A stretch of DNA of 64,000 nucleotides from Nocardioides marinisabuli. Its GTDB lineage: Bacteria > Actinomycetota > Actinomycetes > Propionibacteriales > Nocardioidaceae. Numbering within the stretch: position 1 is the stretch's first letter; each line of letters begins with the position of its first letter. The translations under genes were made by a program, and so were the position numbers. Positions 16,850-24,476 of the stretch are shown piece by piece. Where the stretch lies: NCBI RefSeq assembly GCF_013466785.1, contig NZ_CP059163.1:310001-374000 (forward strand). The letters are read 5' to 3'. Below the pieces are notes generated by a model. That model was not told the origin of the DNA, made no database searches, and saw only the letters and a program-made list of their open reading frames with translations.

Positions 16850-17809
16850 ATGCGCAAACCCGTCCGCCCTCTCGCCCTCGCCACGACCGCCCTGTTGTGG
16901 GCCGGCCTCGCGTCCGGGTGCGGCGCCTCCGACCCCGGGGCCGACGCCTCCGAGCCGGCCACCGCGCCCGGCGAGGCCACGTCGGGGCCGGTCAGCGTCA
17001 CCGACGACACCGGGGTCGAGATCACCCTCGACCAGCCCGCCGCCCGGATCGCGTGCCTGACCATGATCTGCGTCGACGCCCTCACCGAGGTGGGCATCAC
17101 CCCGGTCGCCTACCGCGACGCCCTCGCCCTCGACGAGCGCTACGTCGGCTCCGACGCCGACATGCGCGAGGTCACCGGCGGCTTCGGGGAGGAGAACGTC
17201 GAGGACGTGGTCCTCGCCGAGCCCGACCTCGTCATCGGCCTGGCCGGCGCCCAGGACGGGCTGCGGGCCGCCGTCGAGAAGGCCGCCCCGCTCTACCTCG
17301 TCGACTCCCGGTCCTGGCGCGACTCGGTCGACTTCCTCCGCACGGTCGGGGACCTCACCGGCACCCGCGAGGCGGCCGACACCGCGGCCGACGCCTTCAC
17401 CGAGCGCGTCGAGGCCGTCGCCAGCGAGCCCAGCGACCTCACCACCCTGTCGATGTACGGCGAGCCCGGCAGCCTCGGCGTCGACTCGGTCGAGACCCCG
17501 ACCGGCTCGCTGCTCGCCGAGGTGAGTGACTACCCGTGGCCGGCGGGCGACGACCCGCTCGCGAGCGTGGCCGTCGAGCAGGTCGCCGCGGTCGACCCCG
17601 ACGTCGTCTTCGCCCAGGCCTTCTCCGCCTCCGACGACACCGAGCCGCTGTCCGACCGCCTGGCGAGCGACCCCACCTGGGCGCAGCTCTCGGCCGCACG
17701 CCGGGACCGCGTGGTCGAGGTGGAGGCCGCCGTGTGGGCGACCGGGCGGGGCACGATCTCGCTCGGCCTGGTCCTCGACGCCGTCGAGCAGGAGCTCGCG
17801 CTCCCCTGA
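16850..17809 (+). CDS. metallophore-binding lipoprotein (FecB/BtuF fold)
   Basis: 319 residues. Lipoprotein signal peptide with lipobox LASGC (Cys at about residue 24), then a Ser/Ala/Glu linker and a PF01497-type substrate-binding protein: VTDDTGVEITLDQPAARIAC, EPDLVIG, the long backbone helix, and C-terminal ATGRGTISLGLVLDAVEQEL. It would capture a metal-chelator complex and deliver it to the FecCD permeases encoded on the opposite strand. The mature domain has few His residues, unlike ZnuA-type free-zinc binders, which argues for a chelate as ligand. Confidence 0.92.
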   Translation: MRKPVRPLALATTALLWAGLASGCGASDPGADASEPATAPGEATSGPVSVTDDTGVEITLDQPAARIACLTMICVDALTEVGITPVAYRDALALDERYVGSDADMREVTGGFGEENVEDVVLAEPDLVIGLAGAQDGLRAAVEKAAPLYLVDSRSWRDSVDFLRTVGDLTGTREAADTAADAFTERVEAVASEPSDLTTLSMYGEPGSLGVDSVETPTGSLLAEVSDYPWPAGDDPLASVAVEQVAAVDPDVVFAQAFSASDDTEPLSDRLASDPTWAQLSAARRDRVVEVEAAVWATGRGTISLGLVLDAVEQELALP

Positions 17810-17831
17810 CCCCAGCTCGGTCGGTCCCTAG

Positions 17832-17861
17832 TTGATAATGATTCTCGTTATGGTTTAGGTT
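17832..17861 (+). promoter_or_regulatory. Zur-type box inside the promoter of the RiPP operon
   Basis: TTGATA (17832-17837) and TAGGTT (17856-17861) are spaced 18 bases, a plausible sigma-70 promoter. The box TGATAATGATTCTCGTT (17833-17849) fills the space between them, ideal for repression. Its arms ATAATGA and TCGTTAT are near-perfect mirror images around TTC. The precursor ATG is about 50 bases downstream. Confidence 0.7.
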
Positions 17862-17912
17862 GTGACCGCGGCCCGATCCGGACCGCATCCCCCCACCACA
17901 GAGGAGAACCCC

Positions 17913-18032
17913 ATGAACGAGCTCTTCACCCCCGTCGCCCAGCGCACCCAGCTCTCGACGCACACCGCCGGGCACAGCAACGCGCTGGTCGAGAACCCCT
18001 TCGACGAGGTCGAGGCCACCGACGCCGACTGA
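17913..18032 (+). CDS. putative RiPP precursor peptide
   Basis: 39 residues from ATG, with a GAGGAGA ribosome site 7 bases upstream. N-terminal MNELFTPVAQR reads as a short leader; the remainder holds Thr12, Ser15, Thr16, Thr18 and Ser22 mixed with His17 and His21, then an acidic tail ENPFDEVEATDAD. There are no cysteines, so only Ser/Thr azolines (oxazoles) could form. It precedes a leader-binding/E1-like gene, a YcaO and a putative peptidase, and is followed by a strong hairpin, the usual layout of RiPP precursors. Not recognised as a known family; identity rests on position, size and composition. Confidence 0.7.
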   Translation: MNELFTPVAQRTQLSTHTAGHSNALVENPFDEVEATDAD

Positions 18033-18048
18033 CCGAGCACCGTCGACC

Positions 18049-18082
18049 GGCCCCCGTGCGCCCATCCGGGCGCGCGGGGGCC
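18049..18082 (+). terminator. hairpin after the precursor gene (partial terminator)
   Basis: 15-bp arms (18049-18063 and 18068-18082, one G-T pair) with an ATCC loop, no U-run. Located between the precursor stop and the first maturation gene, it probably stabilises or attenuates the transcript so that the precursor is made in excess. Confidence 0.6.
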
Positions 18083-18104
18083 GTCCCACTCCGAGGACCC
18101 CGCC

Positions 18105-18836
18105 TTGATCCTGCAGACCCAGACGACCCAGACGACCCAGACGACCCGGCACACCCAGCAGACCCGGTACGAGCGCTCGCCGCGGCTGCGCGCCGACGTC
18201 GCCCTCCTCACCGGCCGCGACGGCCACCTCCTCCGCGTCGGCGAGACCCACCACCACGTCCACCTCGCGCGGGCCGAGGGCGACCAGCTCGTCGAGGCCC
18301 TGGCCACCGGCGCCACCCCCGAGGGCGCGGGCGCGCGCGCCGCCCTCGAGGCCCTCGTCGACGCCGGCCTGGTCGACCCGGCGCCCGCCCACCACACCGT
18401 CGTCGGCGAGGGCCTGCTCGCCGAGGCGCTGGCTGCCGCGCTCGTCCGGATGGGGTCGCGGGTCGGACCGGGCGGCACACCCGTCGTCGCGCGCGACGAC
18501 GACAGCGACCTCCCCGCGACCGGCGTGGCCTGCTGGATCAGCGGCGACCGGGTCCTGCTCGCACCGCCCGCGGTGCCCGCCGTCGACGTGGCGGCCCGGC
18601 GCCGGGCGGCCACGGCGCACCGCGACACCGAGCCGCTCACCCGGCCCGTCCCGGGCGCTCGCCACGTCGCCTCGAGCGTGCTGGTGCCGCCCGCGGGCCT
18701 CGAGCTCGCCGCGACCACCGTCGCCGCCGAGCTGCTGCGCCGCGACCGCCCCTCCCACGAGGCCGTGACGGTCGACCTGCACCACCTGACGGTGGCCCGC
18801 CGCCCCGTCCTGCCCGTGCCGCCGGAGCCCCGGTGA
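18105..18836 (+). CDS. RiPP leader-binding / E1-like cyclodehydratase partner
   Basis: 243 residues from TTG with GAGGA upstream. An unusual Gln/Thr-rich N-terminus is encoded by three 9-bp direct repeats (18117-18143). Residues about 25-95 look like a winged-helix RiPP recognition element (ALLTGRDGHLLRVG, ARAALEALVDAGLVDPA). The rest begins like a Rossmann domain (TVVGEGLLAEALAAAL) and resembles the ThiF/E1-like partner of YcaO enzymes. The zinc-binding CXXC and CXC pairs seen in the paralogue at 55096-56022 are absent; only one Cys remains. It probably binds the precursor leader and presents it to YcaO. Weak overall similarity; assignment relies on neighbours. Confidence 0.65.
   Translation: MILQTQTTQTTQTTRHTQQTRYERSPRLRADVALLTGRDGHLLRVGETHHHVHLARAEGDQLVEALATGATPEGAGARAALEALVDAGLVDPAPAHHTVVGEGLLAEALAAALVRMGSRVGPGGTPVVARDDDSDLPATGVACWISGDRVLLAPPAVPAVDVAARRRAATAHRDTEPLTRPVPGARHVASSVLVPPAGLELAATTVAAELLRRDRPSHEAVTVDLHHLTVARRPVLPVPPEPR
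18117..18143 (+). repeat. three tandem 9-bp repeats in the E1-like gene
   Basis: Three consecutive copies of ACCCAGACG encode a Gln-Thr-Thr run at the N-terminus of the leader-binding protein. Copy number can change without a frameshift. Confidence 0.7.
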
Positions 18837-19828
18837 GGACGACCGTCGGCGGCCTGGCCACCTACGCGTGGTGGCCCCGGAGCCCGCGCGCCGTGCTGGT
18901 CGCGCGCACGCCGTACGGCGCGGCCGGGCACGAGGGCGAGGCGGCCGGGTGGGTCGCGCGCGGCATCGGCCTCGTGGTCCAGGACGTGCGCGGGCGCCAC
19001 GAGTCACCGGGCACCTTCCGCCCCTACGCCGAGGACCGCCTCGACGACGGGCCGGCGCTGCTGGCCTGGGTCCGCTCGCGCTGCTCGGCGCCGGTCGTCC
19101 TGCTCGGCACCTCGTACGGCGCCCACGCGGCGCTGGCGACCGCGGGCGTCGAGCGGCCCGACGGCGTGGTGGCCATGGTGCCGGCCCTCGGGCTCGGCGA
19201 GACCGCACGCACCAGGGGCGGGGTGCTCCAGCTGGCCTCCCGCCTGGGCTGGTGGCTGGCCCACGACGTACGCCGCCCGTGGCGCGAGGTCGTCACCGCA
19301 TGCCGCCACGACGCCGAGCGCGCCGCCGCCGTGGCGGCCCTGGACTGCCCGCTGCTCGCCATCGGCGGCACCGACGACTTCTTCGCCCACGACACCGTCG
19401 ACCTCTGGGCGGCGTGGGGCGGGCCGGCCCACCTCGTGCTCGGCCCCTGGGGCCACGACCTCGCCGGGGCCCATCGGGCCACCCGCATCCTGACCTGGCT
19501 GGAGACCGTCCTGGCGGGCGAGCCCGCGCGCGGCGTCGCGACGCTCGACCACACCGGCCGCACCCGCGCGACCCCGCCGGTCCAGGCCGTCGTCCACCTC
19601 GAGGTCGACCCGCACGAGCAGTGGTGCGCCTCCCTCACCCTGCGCGGGCGCGAGGTCGCCCACGGCGCGGCCCGCGGCCGCCTGCTCACCCTGGGCCCGC
19701 TGGTGCTGGGCGAGGGCGACGTCGGCGACCTCGACCTGCGGCTCGGCACCGACGACTTCCCCCGCTACGCGCGCTCCCTGCGTCCGCACCGTCCCGTCCC
19801 CCGCCACCACCTGGAGCTCATCGCATGA
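18833..19828 (+). CDS. CocE/NonD (S15 X-Pro peptidase-like) hydrolase in RiPP operon
   Basis: 331 residues from GTG overlapping the previous stop. Alpha/beta-hydrolase of the CocE/S15 group: DVRGRHESPGTFRPY, nucleophile elbow GTSYGAHAAL, acid region GGTDDFFAHD and catalytic His in LGPWGHDLAG. Members cleave X-Pro dipeptides, esters or amides. Within a RiPP operon with no other protease it is the best candidate for leader removal or for hydrolysing the metal-loaded product; this role is inferred. The full CocE C-terminal jelly-roll domain seems shortened. Confidence 0.82.
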   Translation: MRTTVGGLATYAWWPRSPRAVLVARTPYGAAGHEGEAAGWVARGIGLVVQDVRGRHESPGTFRPYAEDRLDDGPALLAWVRSRCSAPVVLLGTSYGAHAALATAGVERPDGVVAMVPALGLGETARTRGGVLQLASRLGWWLAHDVRRPWREVVTACRHDAERAAAVAALDCPLLAIGGTDDFFAHDTVDLWAAWGGPAHLVLGPWGHDLAGAHRATRILTWLETVLAGEPARGVATLDHTGRTRATPPVQAVVHLEVDPHEQWCASLTLRGREVAHGAARGRLLTLGPLVLGEGDVGDLDLRLGTDDFPRYARSLRPHRPVPRHHLELIA

Positions 19829-21168
19829 CCGCCCCCACCTCCCCGCTGACGCTCGAGCACCTCGTCGACCCCGAGCTCGGCGTCGTCCTGGGCCTGCGCC
19901 CGGTCGAGCGGCTCCCCGGCCTGCCCGCCTCGTACGTCGGCATCACCGCCGAGGTGGCCGACTCCCGGGTGCACGGCAACTGGCCCAGCGACCGGGTCTC
20001 GCTCGGCACCACCTTCGACGACCTCCCCGGCGCGCGGGTCGCGGCGATCGGAGAGGCGGTCGAGCGCTACTGCGGCAACTACGTCCCCGCCGGGCTGGTC
20101 CGCGGCTCCGCGCGCGGGCTCGCCGCCGCCGGGCACCGGCTGCTGGGCCCCGACGACCTCCGCTTCTTCGCCGACTGGCAGCACGAGCAGCCGGGGTTCC
20201 CCTTCGAGCGGTTCACCGACGACGTCGAGATCGCCTGGCTCGAGGGCCGGGGGGCCGAGGGCCCGGTGCTGGTGCCCGCCTCCTGGGCGCACCTGAACTG
20301 GCACACCGGCCCGCGCCGCCGCGACCCGCGGCTGCACCACGTCAACTACGCCGGCATCGCCACCGGCCAGGGCCTCGACGACGCGGCTCGCCGCGGCCTC
20401 CTCGAGCTGGTCGAGCGCGACGCGCTCTCGCTGTGGTGGCACCTCGACCTGCCGGCGCGCGGCATCGACCCGGCCAGCGTTCCCGGCCTGGCCGAGCACC
20501 TGGCCGGCTCCCGTCTCGAGCTGCACCTGCTGGCCCTCCCCTCGTGGTTCGGGGTGCCCGTGGTCGCGGCGGTCGTCCGCGACCCCGAGACCGGCATCGT
20601 GGCCGGCGGGTTCTCCGCCAAGCTGGACCCGGTCGAGACCGCGACCAAGGCCGCCCTCGAGGCCATCCACAGCTGGGTCTTCACCCAGGGGCTGCTGGAG
20701 CCGGACGGCTGGGTCTTCGACGCGGTCGAGGCCGGGATCCTGTCCCGGGGGCTCTACCTGCCGCACCGGCCCGACCGCGACTACCTGGCGGTCGCCGGCG
20801 GGCGCCAGGAACGGGTGCGCGACCTCGGCGCACAGGCCCAGGTCTGGCTCGACCCCGAGGTCCAGCGCCGCCTGCTCCCCCGCTTCACCGCCCCGCCCGC
20901 ACGGGTCGCCGTCGACGAGCTCCCCACCGGGACGCACGCGGGCCTGCGCACGGCCCTCGAGGCCGCCGGGCACGAGGTCGTGGTCTGCGACCTCACCACC
21001 CCCGACGTCGCCCTGACCCCACTGCGGGTCGCGCGCGTCTGCGCCCGGGGGCTGGTGCCCAACGCCCCCGCGGCCTTCCCATACTACGGCCTGCCCCGCT
21101 GGACCGACGTCGCGGGCCGTCCACCCACACCGGAGTCCCTGCTCCTCCTGCCCCCGCCCAGCCTGTGA
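19825..21168 (+). CDS. YcaO-domain cyclodehydratase
   Basis: 447 residues. The YcaO ATP/Mg signatures are present: AAIGEAVERYCGNY, ELVERDAL (about residue 195) and the later ATKAALEAIHSWV. The C-terminus ends in proline-rich PPPSL, as seen in azoline-forming YcaOs. It would activate backbone amides with ATP to cyclise Ser/Thr residues in the precursor. ATGA overlap with the hydrolase and GTGA overlap with the exporter indicate tight coupling. It lacks a fused E1-like domain, consistent with the separate partner gene upstream. Confidence 0.92.
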   Translation: MTAPTSPLTLEHLVDPELGVVLGLRPVERLPGLPASYVGITAEVADSRVHGNWPSDRVSLGTTFDDLPGARVAAIGEAVERYCGNYVPAGLVRGSARGLAAAGHRLLGPDDLRFFADWQHEQPGFPFERFTDDVEIAWLEGRGAEGPVLVPASWAHLNWHTGPRRRDPRLHHVNYAGIATGQGLDDAARRGLLELVERDALSLWWHLDLPARGIDPASVPGLAEHLAGSRLELHLLALPSWFGVPVVAAVVRDPETGIVAGGFSAKLDPVETATKAALEAIHSWVFTQGLLEPDGWVFDAVEAGILSRGLYLPHRPDRDYLAVAGGRQERVRDLGAQAQVWLDPEVQRRLLPRFTAPPARVAVDELPTGTHAGLRTALEAAGHEVVVCDLTTPDVALTPLRVARVCARGLVPNAPAAFPYYGLPRWTDVAGRPPTPESLLLLPPPSL

Positions 21169-22430
21169 CCACGGTCGAGAACGACACCAGCGCCCTGGCC
21201 GACCCGACGTACCGCCGCTTCCTCGCGGCCCGCACCATCGCGATGGCGGGCAACGCGCTGACGCTGGTGGCGCTGCCCGTGCTGGTCTACCGGCTCACCG
21301 GCAGCGCCGCACTGACCGCGGCGGTCGCCGCGGTGGAGACGGCGCCCTACCTGGTCCTCGGCCTGCCGGCCGGGGCCCTGGTCGACCGGTGGAACCGCCG
21401 TCGCGTCCTCGTGCTGGCCAGCGCGGGCAGCGGCCTGGCGATGCTGACCGTGCCGGCCGCCGACCTGCTGGGGGTGCTCTCGTTCACCCAGCTGGTCGTG
21501 GTCGCGGCCACGATCTCCTCGCTGTTCGTCTTCGCCGACGCGGCGTCCTTCGGCATGGTGCCCCAGATGGTCGGGCGCCACCGGGTCGCCTCGGCCACCT
21601 CCAGCCTGGTCACCGTCGGCACCGCGATCGGCCTGGTCGGCCCCCTCGTGAGCGGGGTCCTGGTCACCGTCACCTCCCCCGCGCTCGTGCTGGGCATCGA
21701 CGGGCTCGCCTACCTCGGCGCCGCGGCGCTGACCGCGCGGCTGCGGTGGCCCGGCAGCGACGACGTACGCCCGACTGCCCCCGACCGACGGCTGCGCGCC
21801 GAGGTCGCCGAGGGGCTGCGCTACATCTGGGCGATGCCGGTGGTGCGCTGGCTCACCGTCCTCGGCACCGGCGCCAGCCTGGCCGGCGGCGCCGTCACCG
21901 GGCTGCTGGTGGTCCTCGGCGTCGAACAGCTCGGCCTCGCCTCCGACTCGCCCCGGCTGGGGTGGTTGTTCGCCGCGGGCGCGGTCGGCACGTTCCTCGC
22001 GAGCCTCGCGCTGCCCAGGCTCCAGCGCCTCGTCGGCGTGGGGCTCCTGACCACCTCGGGCTACGCGCTGGCGCTGGTCTCGGTGCTGGCGCTGTCGCTC
22101 ACCTCGACGCTGCTGGTCGCCCTGCCGCTGCTGCTGGTGCTCAACCTCGCCATGACCGCGCTCATCGTCAACGGCATCGTGGTACGTCAGGTCGTCACCC
22201 CCGATCACCTGCAGTCGCGGGTCAACACCACGGCGCGGCTCATCGCCTGGGGCGGCAGCCCCCTCGGCGCCGCGCTCGGCGGCGTCGTGGCGGGCGCCGC
22301 GAGCACCGAGTGGGCGCTGCGGGCAGCCTCGCTCGGGCTGGCCGCCAGCCTCGTGGGCGCCCTCGTCGTGGGGGTGCCCCGCTTCCCGCGCCTCGCCGCG
22401 CTGGAGCAGGACCCCACCATCCATGTATGA
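21165..22430 (+). CDS. MFS exporter of the RiPP operon
   Basis: 421 residues from GTG, twelve predicted TM helices; the loop GLPAGALVDRWNRRRVLV between TM2 and TM3 carries the MFS A-motif, and the pattern matches the enterobactin-exporter (EntS)-like/MFS_3 group. As last gene of the operon it probably secretes the mature peptide. Its stop codon abuts the Zur-type box of the next operon. Confidence 0.9.
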   Translation: MTTVENDTSALADPTYRRFLAARTIAMAGNALTLVALPVLVYRLTGSAALTAAVAAVETAPYLVLGLPAGALVDRWNRRRVLVLASAGSGLAMLTVPAADLLGVLSFTQLVVVAATISSLFVFADAASFGMVPQMVGRHRVASATSSLVTVGTAIGLVGPLVSGVLVTVTSPALVLGIDGLAYLGAAALTARLRWPGSDDVRPTAPDRRLRAEVAEGLRYIWAMPVVRWLTVLGTGASLAGGAVTGLLVVLGVEQLGLASDSPRLGWLFAAGAVGTFLASLALPRLQRLVGVGLLTTSGYALALVSVLALSLTSTLLVALPLLLVLNLAMTALIVNGIVVRQVVTPDHLQSRVNTTARLIAWGGSPLGAALGGVVAGAASTEWALRAASLGLAASLVGALVVGVPRFPRLAALEQDPTIHV

Positions 22431-22447
22431 TGAGAACGATTCTCATT
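22426..22447 (+). promoter_or_regulatory. Zur-type box and -10 of the ribosomal paralogue operon
   Basis: TGAGAACGATTCTCATT (22431-22447) contains a perfect ATGAGAA-CGA-TTCTCAT palindrome (22430-22446). TATGAT (22426-22431) overlaps its edge as a possible -10. The L31 ATG is 15 bases downstream after AGGAG. This is the best-supported Zur site here because the downstream genes are classic Zur targets. Confidence 0.8.
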
Positions 22448-22461
22448 CTTAGGAGTAGCCC

Positions 22462-22716
22462 ATGAAGAAGGACCTGCACCCCACCTACGGGCCGGTCGCG
22501 TTCCGGGACCGCTCGACGGGCCGGATCACGGTCACCCGCTCGACGCTGGCCGGCCGCCCCCTCGACGCGGTCGTCGAGGTGGACGGCACCACCTACCCGG
22601 TGGCCGACGTCGACATCACCAGCGACAGCCACCCGTTCTGGACCGGCACCGCCCGCACGCTCGACAACGAGGGCCGGGTCGAGAAGTTCAGGCGTCGCTA
22701 CGAGGGCCGCGCATGA
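22462..22716 (+). CDS. rpmE2: 50S ribosomal protein L31 type B (zinc-independent)
   Basis: 84 residues, starting [16 protein letters not shown] with the SDSHPFWTG loop and [11 protein letters not shown] tail of the longer type-B L31. No cysteines, so it replaces the zinc-binding L31 when zinc is short and frees zinc. First gene of a boxed operon; ATGA overlap with the COG0523 gene. Confidence 0.96.
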   Translation: MKKDLHPTYGPVAFRDRSTGRITVTRSTLAGRPLDAVVEVDGTTYPVADVDITSDSHPFWTGTARTLDNEGRVEKFRRRYEGRA

Positions 22717-23789
22717 GGACGCCCCTCGTCGTCGTGACCGGGGTCGACCCGACCGCGATGGACACGACGATGATGAGCCTGGCCTGGGACCTGCCCCGCG
22801 CGGTCACCGTCCGCCACCGCATCGACCCGCACTCCCAGGTGCTCTCCCGCACCGTCAGCGACGCCACCGGGGTCCTGGAGCACGAGCAGGTGCAGCTCGA
22901 GCACGCGTGCGTCTCGTGCGCCCTGCGCGAGGACATCCTCCCCACCCTCGAGCGGCTGGCGCGTGACGGACGCTGGAGCGCGGTCGTGTCGGGCCTGCCG
23001 ACCGGCACCGAGGCCGGTCAGCTGGCCCACGCCCTGACCACCGACGCCCGCCTGGCCCGGCACCTCAGGCTGAGCAGCATCGTGGCCGCCCTGGGCGGGG
23101 AGGGCGTCGTCCACGACCTGCTCAGCGACGACCTGCTGCGCGAGCGCGACGCCCACTCCAACCCCGGCGACGACCGGGGCGTCGGCGAGGTCGCCTGCGC
23201 CCAGGTCGAGCTGGCCGACCTCGTCGTCCTCGACGGGCGAGCCGGACCCGCGGCCACGGACCTCGTGCGGGCCCTGGCCCGGCCGGAGGCGGGCGTGGCC
23301 ACGGACCCCGCCCACCTGGACCCGGTCACGATCGTCGCCCAGCGACACCAGCCGACCCGGGCCGGCGCGTGGCTCTCCCTCGGGCTCGACGCCGAGCTGC
23401 CCGCCCTGGAGGGCGGCGGCGCGTGGCGGCTCGACCTCTGCTCCCCGCGCCCGTTCCACCCCGACCGCCTGCTGGACCAGGTCGAGCGGCTGGGCGCCGG
23501 CCCGTTCCGCTCGCGCGGGTCGTTCTGGCTGCCCACCCGCCCCGGCGTCCAGCTGGAGTGGTCGGGGGCCGGTGGCCAGCTCAGCATCGGCAGCCACGGC
23601 CCCTGGGAGCGGCGCACCCCGGTGACCCGCCTCCTGGTCACCGGCACCGGCAGCGTCCCCGACCAGCTCGAGGCGGCGTTCGAGGACATCCTGCTGACCC
23701 CGACGGAGGCCCTCCTCGACGCCCGCAGCTGGCTCGTCGCGGAGGACGGGCTGGAGCCCTGGCTCGGCGACATCCGCGACGCGGCCTGA
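22713..23789 (+). CDS. COG0523/CobW-family protein, putative zinc metallochaperone
   Basis: 358 residues. The family metal motif is CVSC at residues 66-69 ([11 protein letters not shown]), and the C-terminal CobW_C domain is recognisable ([24 protein letters not shown]). The N-terminal beta-strand [16 protein letters not shown] stands where a Walker A would be, but the GxxxxGK[ST] lysine is missing. From memory, Zur-regulated mycobacterial Rv0106 belongs to the same actinobacterial branch. It may hand zinc to essential enzymes during starvation, possibly without GTP hydrolysis. Confidence 0.88.
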   Translation: MRTPLVVVTGVDPTAMDTTMMSLAWDLPRAVTVRHRIDPHSQVLSRTVSDATGVLEHEQVQLEHACVSCALREDILPTLERLARDGRWSAVVSGLPTGTEAGQLAHALTTDARLARHLRLSSIVAALGGEGVVHDLLSDDLLRERDAHSNPGDDRGVGEVACAQVELADLVVLDGRAGPAATDLVRALARPEAGVATDPAHLDPVTIVAQRHQPTRAGAWLSLGLDAELPALEGGGAWRLDLCSPRPFHPDRLLDQVERLGAGPFRSRGSFWLPTRPGVQLEWSGAGGQLSIGSHGPWERRTPVTRLLVTGTGSVPDQLEAAFEDILLTPTEALLDARSWLVAEDGLEPWLGDIRDAA

Positions 23790-23792
23790 GCC

Positions 23793-23812
23793 CACACACA
23801 CACACACACACA
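23793..23812 (+). repeat. (CA)10 dinucleotide tract upstream of rpmF
   Basis: Ten CA units between the COG0523 stop and the GAAGGA ribosome site of rpmF. Such tracts slip readily and are unusual in this GC-rich sequence; length change would alter leader spacing but not any reading frame. Confidence 0.85.
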
Positions 23813-23826
23813 CCGAAGGAGCACTC

Positions 23827-24003
23827 GTGGCCGTCCCCAAGCGCCGCACCTCACGCAGCAACACCCGGCACCGCCGCTCGCAGTGGAAGGCCACCGCGCC
23901 GGACCTCGTGCCCGTCACCGTGGCCGGTGAGACCCACCAGGTCCCGCGCCGCCTGGTCCGAGCCGTCGAGCGCGGCTACGTCGACCCGAGGGTGGCCCGA
24001 TGA
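23827..24003 (+). CDS. rpmF: 50S ribosomal protein L32 paralogue (cysteine-free)
   Basis: 58 residues from [22 protein letters not shown] is diagnostic of L32. The C-terminal zinc ribbon found in zinc-binding L32 is replaced (no Cys), fitting a zinc-starvation paralogue. GAAGGA lies 6 bases upstream; ATGA overlap with S18 downstream. Confidence 0.93.
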   Translation: MAVPKRRTSRSNTRHRRSQWKATAPDLVPVTVAGETHQVPRRLVRAVERGYVDPRVAR

Positions 24004-24257
24004 GCACCACGCGCAAGTCGGCACGCCGGACCCCGACCACGCCCCGCGGCCCCCGAGCCGGCAAGAAGCCGCTGCTGGCTCCCGACGTCGACCACGTCGA
24101 CCACAAGGACACCGCGCTCCTGCGGACCTTCATCTCCGACCGCGGGAAGATCCGCTCCCGTCGCACCACGGGCATCACCCCGCGCCAGCAGCGGATGGTG
24201 GCCAGGGCGGTCAAGAACGCCCGCGAGATCGCGCTCCTGCCCTACTCCAGCCGCTGA
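24000..24257 (+). CDS. rpsR: 30S ribosomal protein S18 paralogue
   Basis: 85 residues. The core [30 protein letters not shown] and [10 protein letters not shown] are typical of S18. No cysteines, as in the Zur-regulated RpsR2 of mycobacteria. The N-terminal tail is basic. Confidence 0.94.
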   Translation: MSTTRKSARRTPTTPRGPRAGKKPLLAPDVDHVDHKDTALLRTFISDRGKIRSRRTTGITPRQQRMVARAVKNAREIALLPYSSR

Positions 24258-24261
24258 CGCC

Positions 24262-24353
24262 CGTTCGTCCGGCCGACCCGAGGTCGTGCGCCGACGCGGG
24301 CGCACCTACGTCATCAACAAGCGCAATCCCCGGCTCAGACCCGCCAGGGCTGA
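24262..24353 (+). pseudogene. rpmJ: ribosomal protein L36 remnant (frameshifted, shortened)
   Basis: [20 protein letters not shown] (from about 24283) matches the second half of type-B L36, but the usual N-terminal 15-18 residues are missing or scrambled, and the expected RQG-stop ending (24342-24353) is in a different frame, so one indel separates them. There is no ATG. It lies at the right place in an operon of ribosomal paralogues. Broken copy most likely; a functional short peptide from GTG 24286 is less likely because that frame has no nearby stop. Confidence 0.75.
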
Positions 24354-24374
24354 GCCCCACACACGAGGAAGTCC

Positions 24375-24476
24375 ATGCCACGCACCTGCCAGGTCACCGG
24401 AGCCCGACCCACCCTTGTCCGGCGCGGCATCGACGCCGTCGTCGCCGACAACCTTGCTCGGGGAGGGCGGCTCTGA
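24375..24476 (+). pseudogene. rpmB: ribosomal protein L28 paralogue with internal deletion
   Basis: A 33-codon frame with GAGGAA ribosome site. It starts [13 protein letters not shown], exactly like L28, and ends [18 protein letters not shown], matching the L28 C-terminus, but the central roughly 45 residues (including the conserved SHSHRRT region) are absent. The deletion is in frame. The product cannot fold as L28. Its TGA overlaps the rpsN start (ATGA), so translation through it may still be needed for S14 coupling. Confidence 0.8.

Noticed and set aside
13379..17809. Iron siderophore system controlled by DtxR/IdeR
   Set aside because: No TTAGGTTAGCCTAACC-type box; boxes match those before zinc-independent ribosomal genes. 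Iron via another Fur protein is not excluded.
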